This document shows, piece after piece, positions 1-11,559 of a stretch of 64,000 nucleotides of DNA (within the stretch, counting starts at the first letter, position 1; every line of letters starts with the position of its first letter). This DNA comes from Micropterix aruncella (lineage: Eukaryota; Arthropoda; Insecta; Lepidoptera; Micropterigidae): NCBI GenBank assembly GCA_944548615.1, contig OX155952.1:36890032-36954031 (forward strand), given 5' to 3'. The translations under genes were made by a program, and so were the position numbers. The notes beneath the pieces were generated by a model. That model did no database searches and was not told where the DNA came from. It was given only the letters and a program-made list of their open reading frames with translations.

Positions 1-947
1 ACAGAAAGTTACATATTGAACAACCGCAGGAAATGACGGGAGTAGTTCAGTCACATATTCATTCAGGCCACAATGTCAACCAGTATTTGAGAGTAAAAAA
101 ACTTGGATTTTGTCAACCACCAAATAAGTTTATATTTTAATTTTTTAATTAATTTACCACCCGATTAAATAAATGTATGGATCGCGTTTATTGCACAAAT
201 TTAATACTGTTTCCAATCGCATTTTTCGTGTACTAGGATCGGAATTAGTTCATGCCAGCGAGACAGGGAAATGTGTTAAATCGGAATATAAAATGAACGG
301 TTGTCGTTTTTACAACATAAACCTACCAATTGCACATCAAACGGCATAATGTAAGACAGGAAGAAATGTTTTAAAACTAATTGAAGTGGTTTTATGCTCA
401 GCAGGTAGTTTATGTGCGGAAAAAAATACATGGTACAATTTACATTGCGTTTTGACGCACTGCTTTGTCTCGTTCGTTTGAACTGAATGGTATAGTTAAT
501 TGTACTAATAGTCTAGGACTATCTAACTAGGACAAACAAACAAAAGAGCCCCACTATTTAATTTGCAATATTACGGGAAAGGGCTATTTGGTGACGGTAT
601 TATAGAAACTGTTTACGGTCAGAAATTGTATTTACATAATTAATACTGTTTTCAGTCAATCGCTATTGCGACAACTTGCTAAAGATTAAACTTAAAAGTT
701 AGTATTAAGCTATGCTCTGGGTCGGATTAAATTTTACTTTACCATACCGCAGGCTTTCTGCAGGCTCTTGATAATTTCAAAGTTTTCATTTTAACCCTAA
801 AAGATAATCATAATTTGGTATAGGTACTTAAAATACAGTCCTACGTAAAATTGACGCATGACTACCATTTAATTTAATTTTATGTGGTTACTTATTATTA
901 ATATGAAAAATCAAACCAATATTATTTTCATCATACATAAATGAAAC
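1..947. other. AT-rich stretch, nothing recognised
   Basis: No long open frame, RNA gene or clear repeat is seen here. The DNA is AT-rich, with stop codons in all frames. I cannot assign a function. Confidence 0.6.
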
Positions 948-1192
948 AAAATATGCCATTATAAATAGGATAGAAAACGAATTTACCACGTGAAATTTGT
1001 AGCACACGACGTTTCGGTGACGTTGCAGCTGTCGTTGTCCAGGGTAGACTGACAACCTCAGTCTACCCTGGACAACGGCGGCTGCAACGTCACCGAAACG
1101 TCAGGTGCTACAAATTTCACGTGGTAAATTCGTTTTCTATCCTATTTATAACGTAAAACAACCGCGATAGTCTTAGATTTTAAAATACGCCA
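948..1192. mobile_element. Fold-back Penelope-like element (PLE) with target duplication
   Basis: The element proper is 959-1181. Its left half (about 959-1060) reads as the minus-strand 3' terminus of a PLE and its right half (about 1061-1181) as the plus-strand terminus, so the two arms are inverted repeats of about 90 bp around a short centre. It starts TTATAAATAGGATAG and ends with the family's extra tail (CAACCGCGATAGTCTTAG), which the left arm lacks. Flanking 11-bp copies AAAATATGCCA (948-958) and AAAATACGCCA (1182-1192) differ at one base and look like a target-site duplication. The same terminus recurs at 43418, 54061, 27957, 32781 and 41100. It has no coding capacity. Confidence 0.8.
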
Positions 1193-1619
1193 TATTTATT
1201 TACTTATAAACAAAACTACTCTTATATACTACAAACTTCTCCTAAATTGAACTAAATATACACGACACTTGATTTTATAACAAAACAAATATTCGAATAA
1301 TTAAATAGCGTTTTTACAATAGTAAAAAGGAAAATTTTATTAAATACGAATCAGTTAAATTATTTGGAATCACTCTAAAATAGCTTTGGCATATGTCCAT
1401 ATTGTGCTGTCCATATTAAACTTTTTCGCATTTACTCCAATATTTCAAAATTAGTAGCTCTTACCTTGGTGACGCATACACCTCGAGGTAGGTCTGAGTG
1501 ACGAGTGACGATATATTTATAAAGAGAGAGCAATACTGCACTTACTATTGCGTCAATTTTATGCAGAATATCTTTCCAGGTTTAAACTGAAACTCTTGGG
1601 TAAGAAAAGAGTAAGTAGG
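1193..1619. other. AT-rich spacer, nothing recognised
   Basis: No gene, RNA or repeat could be supported between the PLE remnant and the inverted-repeat transposon that starts at 1620. Confidence 0.5.
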
Positions 1620-1911
1620 AAGAGCCTAAACACACGGCGTATTTTTAACGCGCAGACGACGCGCAAATATGCACTTCAAACGAGATTCGGACGCAGCCTT
1701 GTAACCTAAGCATACGGGGCGCGTTCGTGAATGAAAGATGCAGCGATACAGACGCGCTGAAGTCGCTCGTAACTTCCGCGTTTTGATCACAGACTCCTCG
1801 TAAGTTGTACAATGGCATCGGATAATACAACACTGCTTACACTGGCTTAATTACTGCTTTTAAAAAAAAATGTAAAAATAAGTGAATCCATTAGATAGAC
1901 CCATTTACAAG

Positions 1912-1922
1912 TGAAAGAAGAT
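1912..1922. repeat. Target-site duplication, left copy (LINE)
   Basis: TGAAAGAAGAT here is repeated exactly at 2706-2716. The two copies bracket the LINE fragment and its (AAT)n tail, as expected for target-primed insertion. Confidence 0.75.
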
Positions 1923-2705
1923 GATTATTATTATTATTTATTCCGTAGGCAGCGATTGGGGAGGGGGTCGCCCTCGCGGCCAATACGCTGCTGTCGGTGC
2001 CGCTGGATCTCGAACTCCATTCACGATTCGCTTCCATTCTTGACGATTTTTTGCCACGTCTCGAGCATCTCTAGCCGATAATCGTTGATTTTTTAGGTCA
2101 TCTTTGATATTATTTAGCCAGGTTTTCTTCGGTGCCGATCGCTGAATTCTCCATTCTGTCGGACGGTTTCGCCAAAGAAGTTTACGTGGCAAGCGATTAT
2201 CGTTCATAGGGCAAACATGGCCGAACCATTGTAGTCGACGTTTTTGTAATTCTTCTTCGATCGTTGTTACTAGATCGTATCTTTCTCTAATGGTCTCGTT
2301 TCGAATTCGGCCACGGAGTGAGACACTGAGAGACTGCCTCAAGCATCGCATTTGGAAGACTTCGAACTTTTTGAGGTCCGATTGTATTAACGTCCACGTT
2401 TCCGATCCATAAAGAAGAATGGGAAGAACCAACGTTCGGTATAGTCGTACTTTGGTTTTGATGGTAATATTCGTTCGCTTCCATGTGCACCACTTGAGCG
2501 AGGCGAATGTTGCTGTTTCCTGACCGATCCGGTATGGACATCGGCCGTCGATGCCACTTTCTTTTCCGTAACCAACGATCATAAATACTTGAATTGTGGA
2601 ACCTGTTCGATTTGGGTTCCATCGAGGTAAACGCTGGCCTTCGAACCGTCCGTAGTGAGCACTTTGGTCTTATCCGCATTGATTTTCAATCCATATGATT
2701 ATGAT
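1923..2705 (-). pseudogene. 5'-truncated RTE-like LINE, reverse transcriptase C-terminus
   Basis: A minus-strand frame (1938-2582) encodes the C-terminal part of a non-LTR retrotransposon reverse transcriptase, with the typical blocks LPILLYGSETWTL, RIRNETIRERY and KRRLQWFGHVCPMNDNRLPR. The preceding segment KINADKTKVLTTDG...QVPQFKYL lies upstream in another frame and is separated by an in-frame TGA and a frameshift near 2580. The minus-strand 3' end carries an ATT/AAT microsatellite tail (1923-1940), a habit of RTE-type LINEs. Its 5' end is cut off inside the polymerase. The copy is flanked by an exact 11-bp duplication and sits inside the 1620-3062 transposon, so it inserted later. It is inactive. 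Confidence 0.85.
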
Positions 2706-2716
2706 TGAAAGAAGAT
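2706..2716. repeat. Target-site duplication, right copy (LINE)
   Basis: Exact copy of TGAAAGAAGAT at 1912-1922, at the truncated 5' edge of the minus-strand LINE. Confidence 0.75.
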
Positions 2717-3062
2717 TGTGTGGTCATTTTCATACAACGTTTGAAAAAATGGTAAATCATAGAAGATGGATAAAATTTTGTCGAAAGGTTCCATTTCAAA
2801 CAAAAATACACGCGCTGCACATTGTAAAATATGATTGTAACTGCGGTGATTTGAGCGCGCGCCCCTCCTCCACCCCTTTAGACGCGCGTTTTACGCGCGT
2901 TTGTATAAATTCAAACGAGTTTAGAACGCGCTTCAAGCGCGCGTTTTAGGCACGTTTGAATCGATACAAACGCAACAATCGGGATCTACGGAGCCGAAAA
3001 AGCGCATTTCTGAAACGCGCGTCGTCTGCGCGTTTTTAAATACGAGGTGTGCTTAGGCTCTT

Positions 3063-4797
3063 ACTGCGCAGATGCGGGTCAGAATTAAATTAAATTTATT
3101 ATTTACAGAGCACTAAAATTCATAAAACTCAAATTTGAAATCGACCAACTTTGGTTTGTTTGTTATAGGTGTTTTTTGTACGCTATTTTCATACTTCATA
3201 AGCTATACGTGTGAAGCTTTTACAGTAAGTATCGTAAAATGTTAGAGGCACACGTGTTGTTGCTGCACACAGTTTGTATTTAATTTTAAGAAACAAAATA
3301 TCGGTAGGTGCGAGGTCACGGCTGTATGGCGGATGCGCCATCAGTCCTACATTTGAATGGGACATAATAAAAAAAAAACAAATATTCGTTTAGATCGTTT
3401 TGATTGAAACCGGAATAATTAGATCGCTATGATTGCAACTGTATTGATAAATTATACGGTTTTGATTGCTACTGGTGGTATAAAAACCGGAAATTGAAAC
3501 ATTTAGATTTTTTTTTCCTATTTAATATTTCTATATCGTTAATCTATTAAATCTCTAATTAATGAATATGCAAAAAAATCTCAAAATAATCAATATTATT
3601 TAGGAAATATATGAATATGTCTTCCCAGTAACTCACTTTACCGAAGTTATGCTCAAATGTTAATGTTGCCATATGTAAATTAGGGATACCACAACAAAAA
3701 CAAGAAAAGGTGCCAAAAAAATATATTTAGACCGTTTTGATAGAAACCTTTTACGGGCTATGATTTAGTATGATATTTAGATCATTTTAAAAATAAAACA
3801 TTTTTATTTCAAATTATCACCCATTTTCAACAAACGATAGATCGATTTGAACGAAATTGGTGATTTCTGCCACATTTTTCCAAGGTTTCTAGGTCGTTTT
3901 GGTAGTAAATAGTTTTACCAATCGATAGAACGGCCCAAGGCGTACCGATTAAAAAAAACATGTTTGCGTCCAAAATCGATTTAAATCGTTTTGTTCGCCG
4001 ACTCCTCATATATTATTATTGGCTAAAAATAGACGACCACATGATTGTTACATAAATAGAGAACCCATAAAGTCCGGGGCGTCTTATACGATTAACCTCT
4101 TATCAGACCTTTTCAAGGGACCTTTCCCCCGCTATCGGAGCTTACGGTCCTAAAAGCATTGTCAGCGTTTTTTTTTTTCATAAAAAGCGAAATTTACTCC
4201 AAATTCCCCTTTAGCATAAAGGAGACACGCGAAGACTTCGCCCTCGAAATATTCGGTATATTAATCTCAAGGTATTCATGAATATTAGATTTTTGCTCTA
4301 CTGTCACGAGAGTATGGGTATATTCTTTGCGCAAAATGTCTAAAGGTGATAAGCAAAAATATTTTTCATTATAAAAGGGCATGCATATTTATTGTATTCT
4401 ATATAAATAGGTTAAACCAACACTGTATAGTAAGAAATTGGCTGTTTAAATGCTGGAAAGTTTTGGCAAAGAATTAAAATGTTAGGAAATAGTTTTATGG
4501 ATAAATTGTAGATTTCATGATTTTTCAAGCAAAAAGAGTTTGACGTTTGACACTGCTAAAGTTTATATATTTTTAGGATTCCGTAACAAAGCTTATATTT
4601 CGCTGTATGTAGGTCCCTATATAAGTATGTCTGTACGAGTATATCATCGTCGATTACTCAGTCAGATTTAATGCCATCGACATAAAGTATGGCATAGTCG
4701 TAGAACTTTTTAACCCACACTGCGAAGAACACTTTCGAAGAACTGCGCAATGTCCAACGTTTTACGGCAATGCAAATCGATCATTTGGGATGCGACG
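3063..4797. other. AT-rich stretch, no gene recognised
   Basis: Only short chance frames (60-62 codons) occur, without recognisable motifs. Several related words around ATCGTTTTGAT recur between 3390 and 3990, suggesting an old decayed repeat that I cannot classify. Confidence 0.5.
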
Positions 4798-5052
4798 AGG
4801 GGGGGGGGGGGAAGGTAAAGTTTGTGGGAGGGAATTTTGGGGGTGTGGGGGAGGGGTTAGGGTGTGGAGTTTGTAAGATGGGGTTAGGGCCGGAGTTTAG
4901 GGTAGGAGGTTGGAAAGAGAGGTTTTAGGGGGAGAGTATTTGGGGGAATGGGGGGAGGTGTTAAGAGGGATGGAGGTTGTAAGAGGGGGTTGGGGGAGGA
5001 GTTCGAGGGAGGGGGTTGGGGGAGGGAGGAGGGAGGGGATTTTCTGATTGCC
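4798..5052 (+). repeat. G-rich, almost pure purine/T low-complexity tract
   Basis: About 255 bp in which the plus strand is dominated by runs of G (an initial run of more than ten G, then many GGGG/GGGGG blocks) separated by short A/T spacers, such as GGGGTTAGGG and GGGGGAGG. Many windows satisfy four G-runs within short loops, so the strand could form G-quadruplexes. A proline-rich minus-strand frame across it (4897-5121) is a composition artefact. Confidence 0.85.
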
Positions 5053-5205
5053 GGGAAAGTCTTGGGGGTTCACAACCGATTTTTTACTTTGTTTACATAT
5101 TCCAATTGACACAACGGTCACAAAACGATCACAGACATATTTATTGAAATTCGATCAGGACTACGCCTGTCGTGTCACCTAGTATTGTTATAAAAGTGTG
5201 TACAC

Positions 5206-5236
5206 TATCCCATACAAGAATATCTTGTATGGGATA
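5206..5236. repeat. Perfect 14-bp hairpin
   Basis: TATCCCATACAAGA (5206-5219) and TCTTGTATGGGATA (5223-5236) are exact inverted copies around a 3-base loop. No associated element was recognised. Confidence 0.85.
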
Positions 5237-5552
5237 ACTTGAAAAAAGAAAAGCTTATTCTGTTCCTCATATTTAAATTGCGTCTTTCACTTACTTTTGG
5301 GGACTGTCTTAGGTATATTAAAAAGCCAGCAGCAGCTAGTGATCTGCAAGTTCCCTATGAAAGCAATACCTTTGTCAAGAAATAGCTTTATTGTAAGCTT
5401 ATCCTACTTCACCGAAATTGCAGAGCATTGCAGTTGACGGTGTCCTGTGAGAATCGCTTCGCTTTCTGGGAAATCCAATGAATTTTCAGTTATCTGAACT
5501 ATTCCTTAATTGAGTCAATTGCTTCATATCGAACGACAAAGGCATTCCTGTG

Positions 5553-5634
5553 CTAAGTCGGGCGCCAGGGCTGCCGCCTAAGCGCTTTCGGCGCTTAGTC
5601 GGGCGCCAGGGCTGCTGCCTAAGCGCATTCGGCG
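5553..5634. repeat. Two-copy 41-bp tandem repeat, GC-rich
   Basis: A 41-bp unit beginning CTAAGTCGGGCGCCAGGG and ending TTCGGCG is present twice in tandem (5553-5593 and 5594-5634) with about three differences. It is GC-rich in an AT-rich setting. Confidence 0.85.
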
Positions 5635-6048
5635 CTAGACCTAGGGATTTATTAAAAAAAACGCATATTTATTATTTTTGGCGACTAGTACTAAAATTTC
5701 CGCTGTTTCCCTATTTTACAGTTTTAAATACAAATAGCAATATTTTTGCAACAAATTGTTACACGGCGATTGTTCTTACGTATTTTCCTTTTATTATACA
5801 GACATTTCGACGAACACATATATGACAAAACACTATGACAACATCGTCCTGCCCAATTTGTTTGCCCATTCTGACAGGTAGCATTTTTTTCTGTGATTAT
5901 TGAAAGCAGTTGTTGATATTTGATAAATTAGGAAAATCACGAGTCACGAGGTTGTGATAGATACTGAAGAAAACTAAATACCAAACGTAATTACTATGAG
6001 GCCGAATAATTGCCCTAATAAAAAGACCGTTGTATGTAATTAAAAAAA

Positions 6049-6066
6049 TACACACACACACACATA
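6049..6066. repeat. (AC)n microsatellite
   Basis: Short run of alternating AC/CA followed by TATAT. Confidence 0.7.
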
Positions 6067-6173
6067 TATCTACTTGTTATTGTTACTGGCTTTTATATAA
6101 TTTATGTAAACACTAGGTAGGTATTTGGATAGGGCGAGAAGGCAGAAGGCAGGTGCTCCCATTATAATTTTTT

Positions 6174-6216
6174 TACCCCGAAGTGAAGTCATCTGTTAAT
6201 TTATCACTTCGGGGTA
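6174..6216. repeat. 13-bp inverted repeat hairpin
   Basis: TACCCCGAAGTGA (6174-6186) is exactly inverted as TCACTTCGGGGTA (6204-6216) around a 17-base loop. It precedes a GC-rich segment (6230-6640) in which no gene was recognised. Confidence 0.8.
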
Positions 6217-6229
6217 TTTCTTACGGCAT

Positions 6230-6640
6230 GTCACGTGCCACGACGACGAGGCGGGTAAGCGCCTTGATCGTAATGTAGCGCCTTTATATTACCTCACTCC
6301 GCACCTGACCCGAACGGGCTATAGACGGCCGCAAGACCACGTAACTAACGTACCCCACGCGGCTCCGTGACAGGAGCCAGGGGCGCTCCGGGCGTGCGAT
6401 TTCAAATTACCGCGTGCGCTCTGTGCTAGTTGTGCCAGTCGCCGCGCATCCGGAGACTGCGATCCTGCTCCGACATCGAGCAATAGACCCCCCCCCTCCT
6501 CCACGGTCTACGCCAAGCATCAGGGTTTTTGACTCGGCCACTCGCGGCTTCTTGACTCTGTTTCAACGCGGTCTTCGCGCCAAAAATGAAAAGCTCCAAC
6601 CAGAACTCGAGAGATATTTGCCACCGACCTAAATCTGTAT
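6230..6640. other. GC-rich stretch without recognisable gene
   Basis: This segment is clearly richer in GC than its surroundings and holds overlapping short frames on both strands (61-82 codons) with no family resemblance. It could be a decayed element, a CpG-rich host segment or a non-coding exon; the sequence alone does not decide. Confidence 0.4.
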
Positions 6641-7328
6641 CTTCGCTTACCACCTGCTCTAGCATTTTCATCAAATTATTTTAATTCATGTTGGATCACT
6701 TTATTTCCCTCTATTGTATTTGTTTATTAGCGCGATGGTTCACATTGTATAATCAATATATTACACAATCCAGCGATACATTTTATAAATAATTTCAAAC
6801 TTTAAAAATAGTATTTAGACTTATGTGCTACACCAACTATATTACGAATCAACAATTAACCTTGTATACAATTAAAATGTAAACCTATAGGTAAGTGAAA
6901 AAAACGACTAATGGTAATTTCCCCAATGCCGTTAAGCTGCAATAAAACCTAATGTATAGTCTACGAAATATTATTTGACAAAAGTGTCGTTAGCACCTAG
7001 GTATCTTTTTCACAACGATCGAGACCATTTTCACACCTATCGCCGAATGTCTAATGGCTGCAACAACCAGTTGTTGCAACCATCTTCGATGTATCTTTTC
7101 CTTTTATAAACAATTGATAATATTAAATATACATATATAAAGTTCAGAAATAATATAAATATCAAACAATGAGTGCCAAACGCTCTCTAGATAAAAATTC
7201 AAACGCGCTCTACGCGCTAATGCGTTTTAGAATGTGCTAGAAGACCGTAGGTACGTAGAATTTACATGGGTAGTTTTCGAGACAGACAAAAAAAAAATAG
7301 CGGACGGTCGGCCACTTTTGGGTAGAAG

Positions 7329-7357
7329 TGGCCCGGAACCGGTCGGGTTCCGGGCCA
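7329..7357. repeat. Perfect 12-bp GC-rich hairpin
   Basis: TGGCCCGGAACC (7329-7340) and GGTTCCGGGCCA (7346-7357) are exact inverted copies around GGTCG. A smaller hairpin CCACTT/AAGTGG lies just upstream (about 7311-7330). No coding or RNA gene is evident. Confidence 0.85.
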
Positions 7358-7489
7358 TCATTCACACGCAGAGGCCCGCCGATTCAATAGTTTTGCCGAT
7401 TAGAAAAATTTTATTGTGTTAAATTCAGTGCTCGATAGTTCCAAGGTAGGAATTTTAATTTTATAGATACCATTTAACTAATATCTCCA

Positions 7490-9310
7490 GAAAATATAAT
7501 GTGGTTTCTGCCATTACAGAAACACACCCACGGTCCGGAGATTGGTTTTTTTTCTTTTTTTATTCTTCTTTTTCCTCCATTCATATTTTACCTTAATTTT
7601 TTTTATCTTCATACTATCTTCATAGTGGTTACTTTTGAATTTCCTTGTATAACGGTTAGCAAATCGCAAACTTTATATCAGTTTCATATACTTAAAAAAC
7701 GCATAAAATAATCTAGAAATCTCGGAGATGAGATAAAGATTTCTCTAATGTAGTAGAACGTAGTCTTATTCTTTTATTAGTTCTTCTTATTCCTTTTTTC
7801 TTTTTTTTGGAATTTCCAGTCAGGCCGAAGTGCCTATTACACATTTTTTTAAAAGTATACATTCGGAAAGGTACCTCGTACGCTTAAGTAGGTAAGATAG
7901 GTACGCGATGCAATCCGGTCGGAATTAATACCAACTATTTATTTCTTTGTTTCTTTCATTTTTATATTTTTTTCTGGGTTCTTCATTCATCTTTCACATT
8001 TTTTTTTCCTTTTTCAAATAATATGTAAATTTTATGTAAAAAAAAAGAGGGAACCGGTTATTCGAAATCGGACGCGAGGTAGACAAAATTTGACTTGGGC
8101 CTCCCGAAAAGTAGAGGGTGTGACCTCCGCAAATAAAGATACCTATAGATCCCATTTAATATAATAGTGCGCGCTTCCGTCGTATATTAAAAGCAGGTAT
8201 TCCTAAAATTTGGGTTACATTTCTCGTATCGATTTCTAAGAGAAAATGGGTAACGGGAATAATTCTTATAGTACCCGATAGGATTGGTTGCGGTTGGTAC
8301 AGGACGGTTGCGATATATTCTAGCTATAGTAAGCGCTCGATTGTTTGTTTTCTTTAAAGAGACCAAGGAGGTTTCAATACTTACCTTTATAAAAAGAAAA
8401 GATTTAATATTTAAGTTCGTCATAAAGGAGTAAAAACTTACAATAATATTCATAACCCGCTGGGGTGAAAGAAAGCATTTAATATTTAAGTTCGTCATAA
8501 AGGAGTAAAAATGTATAATAATATTCATAACCCGCTGGGGTGAAAGAAAATAGTTAAATTTAAGTCCATCATAAAGGAACAAAAATTTGTAATAACACTT
8601 ATGACCCGCTGGGGTGAAAGAAATATTTAATATCTAAGTTCGTCATAAAATAATTTACAAAATGGAATACTACTGAATACTGTTTTTTTTTTTTTTTTCT
8701 TTTCTTGTCTATTGTTCTTTATTTCTCTTATTTCATGTCGTGAATAAAGCACACTTTTCTCTAAACCACAACAACCTCGAGTTATAATTTTTCCTTTTTT
8801 TTTCCTTGAAGACAAGAAGGTGGAGAGAGGAAATACAAAGTAAAAAAATAGTTAGTGACCTTTATCCTTTTCTCCTTGGCTTATCCAGTAATTTTATTTT
8901 TGTCCTGTTCATTTCATTTTTTTTTCTTGCTACCGAAGGAGTAGCGTTCAAAAAAAAAGAAAAATAACTAGTTTGACATTTTACTAGAAAATATTTTCAT
9001 TCCTTTTCAATTAGTCTGCTAATAATTCTTTTTCTTCTCTTCTTTTCTTTTTTTTATTTATTTTCTCTTGGGGACCGTTTAACTCCCATACACATTGCAA
9101 AATATTTTCATTTTTTTTTAATTAGTAGTTTTCCGCCATCGGCGTCATATTTTTTTTAATTTATTTCTTAATTATATTCATATTTTTTTATTTCTTGAAC
9201 CTCTCCATTCGTTCATCATTTCGTATTTCCATTAATGTTCTTACTTTTTGGCATACATTTTCTTAGTCCATATTTATTTATTTTGTTAATATTAATTCAT
9301 AGGCTTGTCA
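7490..9310. other. T/pyrimidine-rich low-complexity region
   Basis: The plus strand has many poly-T and TTTC/TTCTT runs, with a 75-bp tandem array inside (8393-8652). Open frames are short and low in complexity. No gene is supported. Confidence 0.6.
8393..8652. repeat. ~75-bp tandem repeat, about 3.4 copies
   Basis: Units aligned on TTAAGTTCGTCATAAAGGAG recur at 8411, 8486, 8560 and 8634 (periods 75, 74 and 74 bp), each followed by ATAACCCGCTGGGGTGAAAG. The third unit is the most diverged. A 131-codon minus-strand frame through the array repeats 25 residues simply because the period is a multiple of three. Confidence 0.9.
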
Positions 9311-10050
9311 CTGAGATTGTATTTCGCGCATTTCCGACATATTCGCCATCTATCGGCCGCAGAATGAATCAAGGTTTCCAATAATAACCGGCCGCCGCAT
9401 TGAGATGGCGCTGACCGCATGACGTACGACCGCCTTCAGCGGAGACGCGTGAAAAAAATAAAATAAGATCATAAACTCACCGGGTTCTACTCAACCTGTT
9501 CTTCCTCTCCATACCGGACGCCTCTTAAAGGTGGTCCTCATTTCAATCAGGGACACCCATAGATTTTCGTTTATAGTGCGCAACTTGCGCTCTCTGAGAG
9601 TTTCTCCCACGACCCCTCCGACATTCCTATTCAAACGAGCTGCCAGCCTCTCAGGTGGTGTTATCCTGAATTCCCCTAAAATCCGCCGCGCAGAAACCTG
9701 TTTTCCGGTGCAGGTCTGCTTGCTTTAACCAGCGAACCGTTCCAGTATTTGGCTAGTCTGGCGCCCATTGCTTCTATAGCTACGTTAATATCAAATAATA
9801 AGTAAACACCTCTTATTGACTACCAAATTGCTGTCTTGCTTAATAATAATCATATAATACAAATTGCAAAAATAAAACGTAAATAAAACAGAACGGTTTC
9901 GTTGCATGGCTTGATATGGTTAGACTAAGTCGCCTTGATAGCTTAATAATATTATTTATACGTATCAATTTTCAAGCAAAAACACTAATAATAATATTTT
10001 CTTCCGAATCTTTCAATGACAGCTGAATAAGCAATAGAATTAGGACTATT
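9311..10050. other. No gene recognised
   Basis: A GC-richer island at about 9340-9480 and 9480-9730 holds a 65-codon frame with no family resemblance; the rest is AT-rich. Nothing else could be supported. Confidence 0.45.
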
Positions 10051-10056
10051 AATTAG

Positions 10057-10310
10057 TGAAACCCTAACAGTTCGATTTCGAAATCATTAGTAATTAGTGT
10101 GTATTTTAATATATCTGTATGAAGTACACATTTTACAATTATTGTTATAATTGTAAAATCGAAATCGGTTATCACCGAATATAACATGGTAAGTACCTAA
10201 CCGATTAAGACTATTAATTAGTGTAACGATTTCGAAAACATCACTATTTAGTGCGCATTTTAATATATCTGTCTGAAATACACATTTTACCATTTATTGT
10301 TAGGTACCTA
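10057..10310. repeat. Diverged direct repeat, period ~153 bp
   Basis: About 95 bp around 10057-10147, including TTTTAATATATCTGTATGAA, recurs at about 10212-10308 as TTTTAATATATCTGTCTGAA with scattered differences. Both end with an ATTGTTA block. Confidence 0.75.
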
Positions 10311-11559
10311 TACTGCAATATTTACTCTGTTCGTCGGAGGTATAAAGTTAAAGATGTTACGATCAAGGCCGGTGCAGCGATCAGTTTGTGCTTTTAAGGC
10401 ACTAGGATAGGCCAAACTGCGAAATAGACCTCTCTTTGAACGCGAATTTCTCCTAAATAGATGGTCCAAATACATGAAAAAATATATATATGGTATGTGT
10501 AATATAATCAAAAACAAATTTGTTGTCTCATTTGTTCATTATTACTGTTAGTTTTGACAGAAAAAAATCGTACTTCTCCTATTATTTTACGAAAGAATGT
10601 TTATATCTTTTTTAAACGCCTGAAGCGATTTCGATGATTCTTTCACCAAATTATCGAAAATTTAATGATTTATAAAATTATTGTTTCAAAATTTTCATCA
10701 ATATTTATATACCTACGTAGTATATCAATAATATTACTTAAATACACAGTCAGTAGCGGCCGCCAGCCAGTTTTGTCCTAGCATCCACACCGGGAGGTCG
10801 CGTCGTTTGTTATCTCCGAGAACGCGGAAATAATTGTGGCACAGATTAGCTTGAAGTGAAGTGCTGCACAAGATGGGACGCACAAATCAGAAAACTTTGC
10901 ATTACTTGAATAAGGTTTTGCATATGAACAAACTAAGGTAAGTACAAAATTACTTATTATGTATCGATAGTTATGGTCTGTAGTACCTAGATTTATTCGA
11001 CTGTCGCTCACAAATGTTATTTTAGACTTTGGACCGTAAACAAGCAGGGGATTTTTTAAATCTACATCCTATAAGATTAATTATTCACATTGTATTTATT
11101 TTATTCATTTATTTATTTATTATGTACTACTTACATATACATTCAAATTCAAAATCACAAAAGAAAATAGAGGTAATATTACAGAAAAATATACAGGTAT
11201 ACATATATAATATGCCTAAGCCCAGGTCAAATAGAGCGTGAATTATGTTTGGTTTTCAGATGTGCACAGTAAGGTGCAACCGAGCCCGCCTTGCTAGGAG
11301 GGTCTGGTTACCTGGTTGCCGATATTTTTAATGAAAATCTGTGATAACACTTTTTATATAAAGCTGACTATTATGACTATATAATATTATAATGCATAAA
11401 TTAGGGTTAGCTCCTCCTACTACTAGTGTTTTGTTTTTCAGGAGATCCAACATGAGGCAGGCAGAGCATGCGGTGGAAAATAAAGAAGACGAAACTCGGT
11501 AAGACGTGTACAATTTGCTTTCCTTATGACATCAGGCATGTAAATGTAAATAAATTTAA
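10311..11559. other. AT-rich stretch, no gene recognised
   Basis: Only short frames of 60-77 codons occur, without recognisable motifs. Some TTTATTTATT low complexity lies near 11095-11120. Confidence 0.5.

Larger units (their letters stand above)
1620..3062. mobile_element. DNA transposon with ~45-bp terminal inverted repeats, carrying a nested LINE
   Basis: The ends 1620-1664 and 3018-3062 are inverted copies starting AAGAGCCTAA(A/G)CACAC and containing ACGCGCAGACGACGCGC. They differ by a few substitutions and one single-base indel. Inside, both sides are rich in GCGCGTTT-type motifs (for example 2880-2950), unlike the AT-rich surroundings. The element is interrupted by a LINE insertion (1923-2705). 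Without it, about 650 bp remain and no transposase frame is seen, so this is a non-autonomous element. I could not find a clear target duplication, so the superfamily is left open. Confidence 0.65.

Noticed and set aside
4897..5121. Proline-rich minus-strand reading frame.
   Set aside because: It is the complement of the G-rich tract; composition alone explains it.
6174..6216. Hairpin considered as a transcription terminator.
   Set aside because: Intrinsic terminators are bacterial; there is no upstream gene and the context is eukaryotic.
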